8,730 bases of DNA from Candidatus Desantisiibacteriota bacterium (GTDB taxonomy: Bacteria; JACRDZ01): contig JACQWU010000179.1 of assembly GCA_016209155.1 (NCBI GenBank), forward strand, positions 1-8,730, read 5' to 3'. The translations under genes were made by a program, and so were the position numbers. Positions 7,401 through 8,730 of the stretch are shown one piece after another (position 1 is the first letter of the stretch; each line of letters starts with the position of its first letter). The notes beneath the pieces are model-generated. The model did not search any database, was not told the DNA's origin, and was given only the letters and a program-made list of their open reading frames with translations.

Positions 7401-7453
7401 GTAGCGGGTGAATTACAATTCGCCATTAAGCGGAATGGTAATCCCACCGCTAC
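7401..7453. repeat. 53-base imperfect palindrome between the receptor gene and cheA
   Basis: GTAGCGG (7401-7407) pairs with CCGCTAC (7447-7453). Inside, ATTAC (7412-7416) pairs with GTAAT (7439-7443), and ATTCGC (7418-7423) pairs with GCGGAAT (7430-7436) around one bulged G. The six-base apical loop is CATTAA. Symmetric internal loops separate the stems. The outer end at 7453 is the G of the receptor's TAG stop. The form, with terminal inverted repeats and a nested hairpin, resembles a small non-autonomous mobile element or REP-type repeat; no flanking target duplication is obvious. It fills the intergenic gap except for the cheA ribosome site. Confidence 0.7.
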
Positions 7454-8730
7454 TAGCTTTTTGTTTTAAATTGATTAATAGCGATTTTAAGTTCTTCAGC
7501 TAATTTATTAAGTTCACTGACTGCAGCTGTTCCTTCTTTTGCTCCGCCTGCAAGTTGTCTGGTTACATCAGAGATTTCCTTCATTGAAATAACCACCTGC
7601 TCATTAGCGCTTTTTTGCTGTTGTATAGAATTGCTGATTTGTTTTGCTTCAGATGTGGTCTGTTCCGCAATTTCAAGAATTTCTTTTAACCCTTCACCGG
7701 CTTTTTTAGCGAGGATTACTCCATCTTCAATTTTTTTCATACTTTGCTCGGTAGCCATTACTGAAGCATTGGATGCATCCTGAATTTCTTTTACAATATT
7801 TTTTATTTTAGTAGTTGATTTAACAACATTTTCAGCCAGAAGTCTTATCTCTACAGCTACCACAGCGAATCCTTTGCCGTATTCACCGGCTTTAGCCGCT
7901 TCAATAGCGGCATTAAGGGATAAAAGTTTGGTTTGGTTTGCAATATCATCGATAATATCAATTACTTCGCCAATTTCCTGTGAGCGTTCTCCCAGGAGAA
8001 CTATTTTTTCTGAAGTTTGCTGGGCTTTGTTTTTTATATCTTCCATTCCTTTGATTGTGTCCTCAACTGAAGAAAATCCGTTTTCTGCCTGATGAAACGT
8101 CTCCTCTGAAATTTTAACTACAGCATTGGAATTTTCGGCTATTTGTCTTGCAGTATTGGATAATTCTTCTATTGTAGCCGTAATTTCGCTGACTGCTGCA
8201 GCCTGCTGTGTTGCGCCGCCGGCCTGTTGCTCTGATGAAGCAAAAAATTCAGCCGAGGCGGAACCTATCCTTAATCCGGCACTTTTAATCTCCTCAACCA
8301 GATTTTTGAGTCTATCTACCATATAATTAAAATGATCTGATAATTGTCCGATTTCATCATTGGACTGTTTCTTTATCTGATTTGTCAGGTCACCCTGAGT
8401 TGCAATTAAATTAGAGGCTCTTGAAATTTCCGATATCGGAGTAATAACAAATTTGTTAATAAAATAATAAATGATAAAAATAATGGAGGCAATACCTAAA
8501 ATAAAAATAAATGCTATGACTTTTTGCTGATCTTTTATAAGCTTATCGCTTTCTTCCAGCGAAAATGTAATTGATAGTGCAGCTGCTACATCATCTATTT
8601 TTCCTTCATGGCACTTAAGGCATGCTTCATTGAATTTAATAGGTGATATTTCCTTGAAATACCGGATTCCGTTTTCTTCCTCAGTTTTTTTAACTGTCAA
8701 TCCCTTCAACGCCTGCATTTCTTCGTTGCT
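7453..8730 (-). CDS. Methyl-accepting chemoreceptor with c-type haem sensor domain, 5' end outside window
   Basis: This is the sensor of the pathway; it should control CheA through its cytoplasmic tip. The reading frame is open to the right edge, so the N-terminus and first membrane helix are missing. Numbering from the first internal Met (codon 8718-8716), residues 1-65 are the end of a Tll0287/DUF3365-like extracytoplasmic domain, with C33-LK-C36-H37 as a c-type haem-binding motif and a following AAALSITF strand. One membrane helix spans about 67-89, then HAMP (about 90-143), then the methyl-accepting coiled coil (150-421). The hairpin tip is around IANQTKLLSLNAAIEAAKAGE (259-279), where the common QTN is QTK. 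There is no C-terminal CheR-binding pentapeptide; the protein ends INQFKTKS. As first gene of the visible set it corresponds to WspA, though WspA itself has no haem domain. The ligand could be redox state or a gas such as NO; this is inference. Confidence 0.9.
   Translation of the reverse strand, partial: SNEEMQALKGLTVKKTEEENGIRYFKEISPIKFNEACLKCHEGKIDDVAAALSITFSLEESDKLIKDQQKVIAFIFILGIASIIFIIYYFINKFVITPISEISRASNLIATQGDLTNQIKKQSNDEIGQLSDHFNYMVDRLKNLVEEIKSAGLRIGSASAEFFASSEQQAGGATQQAAAVSEITATIEELSNTARQIAENSNAVVKISEETFHQAENGFSSVEDTIKGMEDIKNKAQQTSEKIVLLGERSQEIGEVIDIIDDIANQTKLLSLNAAIEAAKAGEYGKGFAVVAVEIRLLAENVVKSTTKIKNIVKEIQDASNASVMATEQSMKKIEDGVILAKKAGEGLKEILEIAEQTTSEAKQISNSIQQQKSANEQVVISMKEISDVTRQLAGGAKEGTAAVSELNKLAEELKIAINQFKTKS

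Noticed and set aside
7379-7447. N-terminal 23 residues of CheA from a GTG start
   Set aside because: The codons come from the palindromic repeat, lack a ribosome site, and precede a well-placed AAGGGA and ATG at the usual HPt start.

Overview
The window comes from an AT-rich, probably Gram-negative bacterium. Two proteins point to an exported compartment: a metallophosphoesterase with a signal peptide, and a chemoreceptor with a c-type haem motif on the outer side of its membrane segment. I cannot place the species. The long A/T runs and palindromic spacers suggest a repeat-rich genome.

Layout. Positions 36-983 on the + strand hold a secreted calcineurin-like metallophosphoesterase. Everything else (1068-8730) is a minus-strand chemosensory operon that enters at the right edge and converges on that gene. 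In transcription order it encodes: a methyl-accepting receptor with a Tll0287/DUF3365-like haem domain (5' end outside the window), a hybrid CheA with a C-terminal receiver, a CheB methylesterase, a REC-GAF-GGDEF response regulator, and a CheR methyltransferase with C-terminal TPRs. No CheW, CheY, CheD or flagellar gene is visible.

The gene set matches the Wsp type of chemosensory system (WspA receptor, WspE CheA-REC, WspF CheB, WspR REC-GGDEF, WspC CheR-TPR), whose output is cyclic di-GMP rather than flagellar rotation. The inferred circuit is: haem or redox signal, receptor, CheA phosphorelay, then phosphorylation of the GGDEF regulator (output) and of CheB, with CheR and CheB setting receptor methylation.

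Oddities cluster in the same operon. CheB is about 11 residues short directly after its nucleophile. The GGDEF signature reads GDEEF although the inhibitory RxxD site is intact. CheA carries an in-frame run of 14 A in its ATP-binding domain, where a one-base slip either way truncates the protein. Three palindromic repeats sit in the only sizeable intergenic gaps, and each starts inside or at the stop codon of the gene before it. Two of them are built from 7-base units. No stretch longer than 300 bases lacks a gene, and I saw no RNA gene, CRISPR array or transposase.
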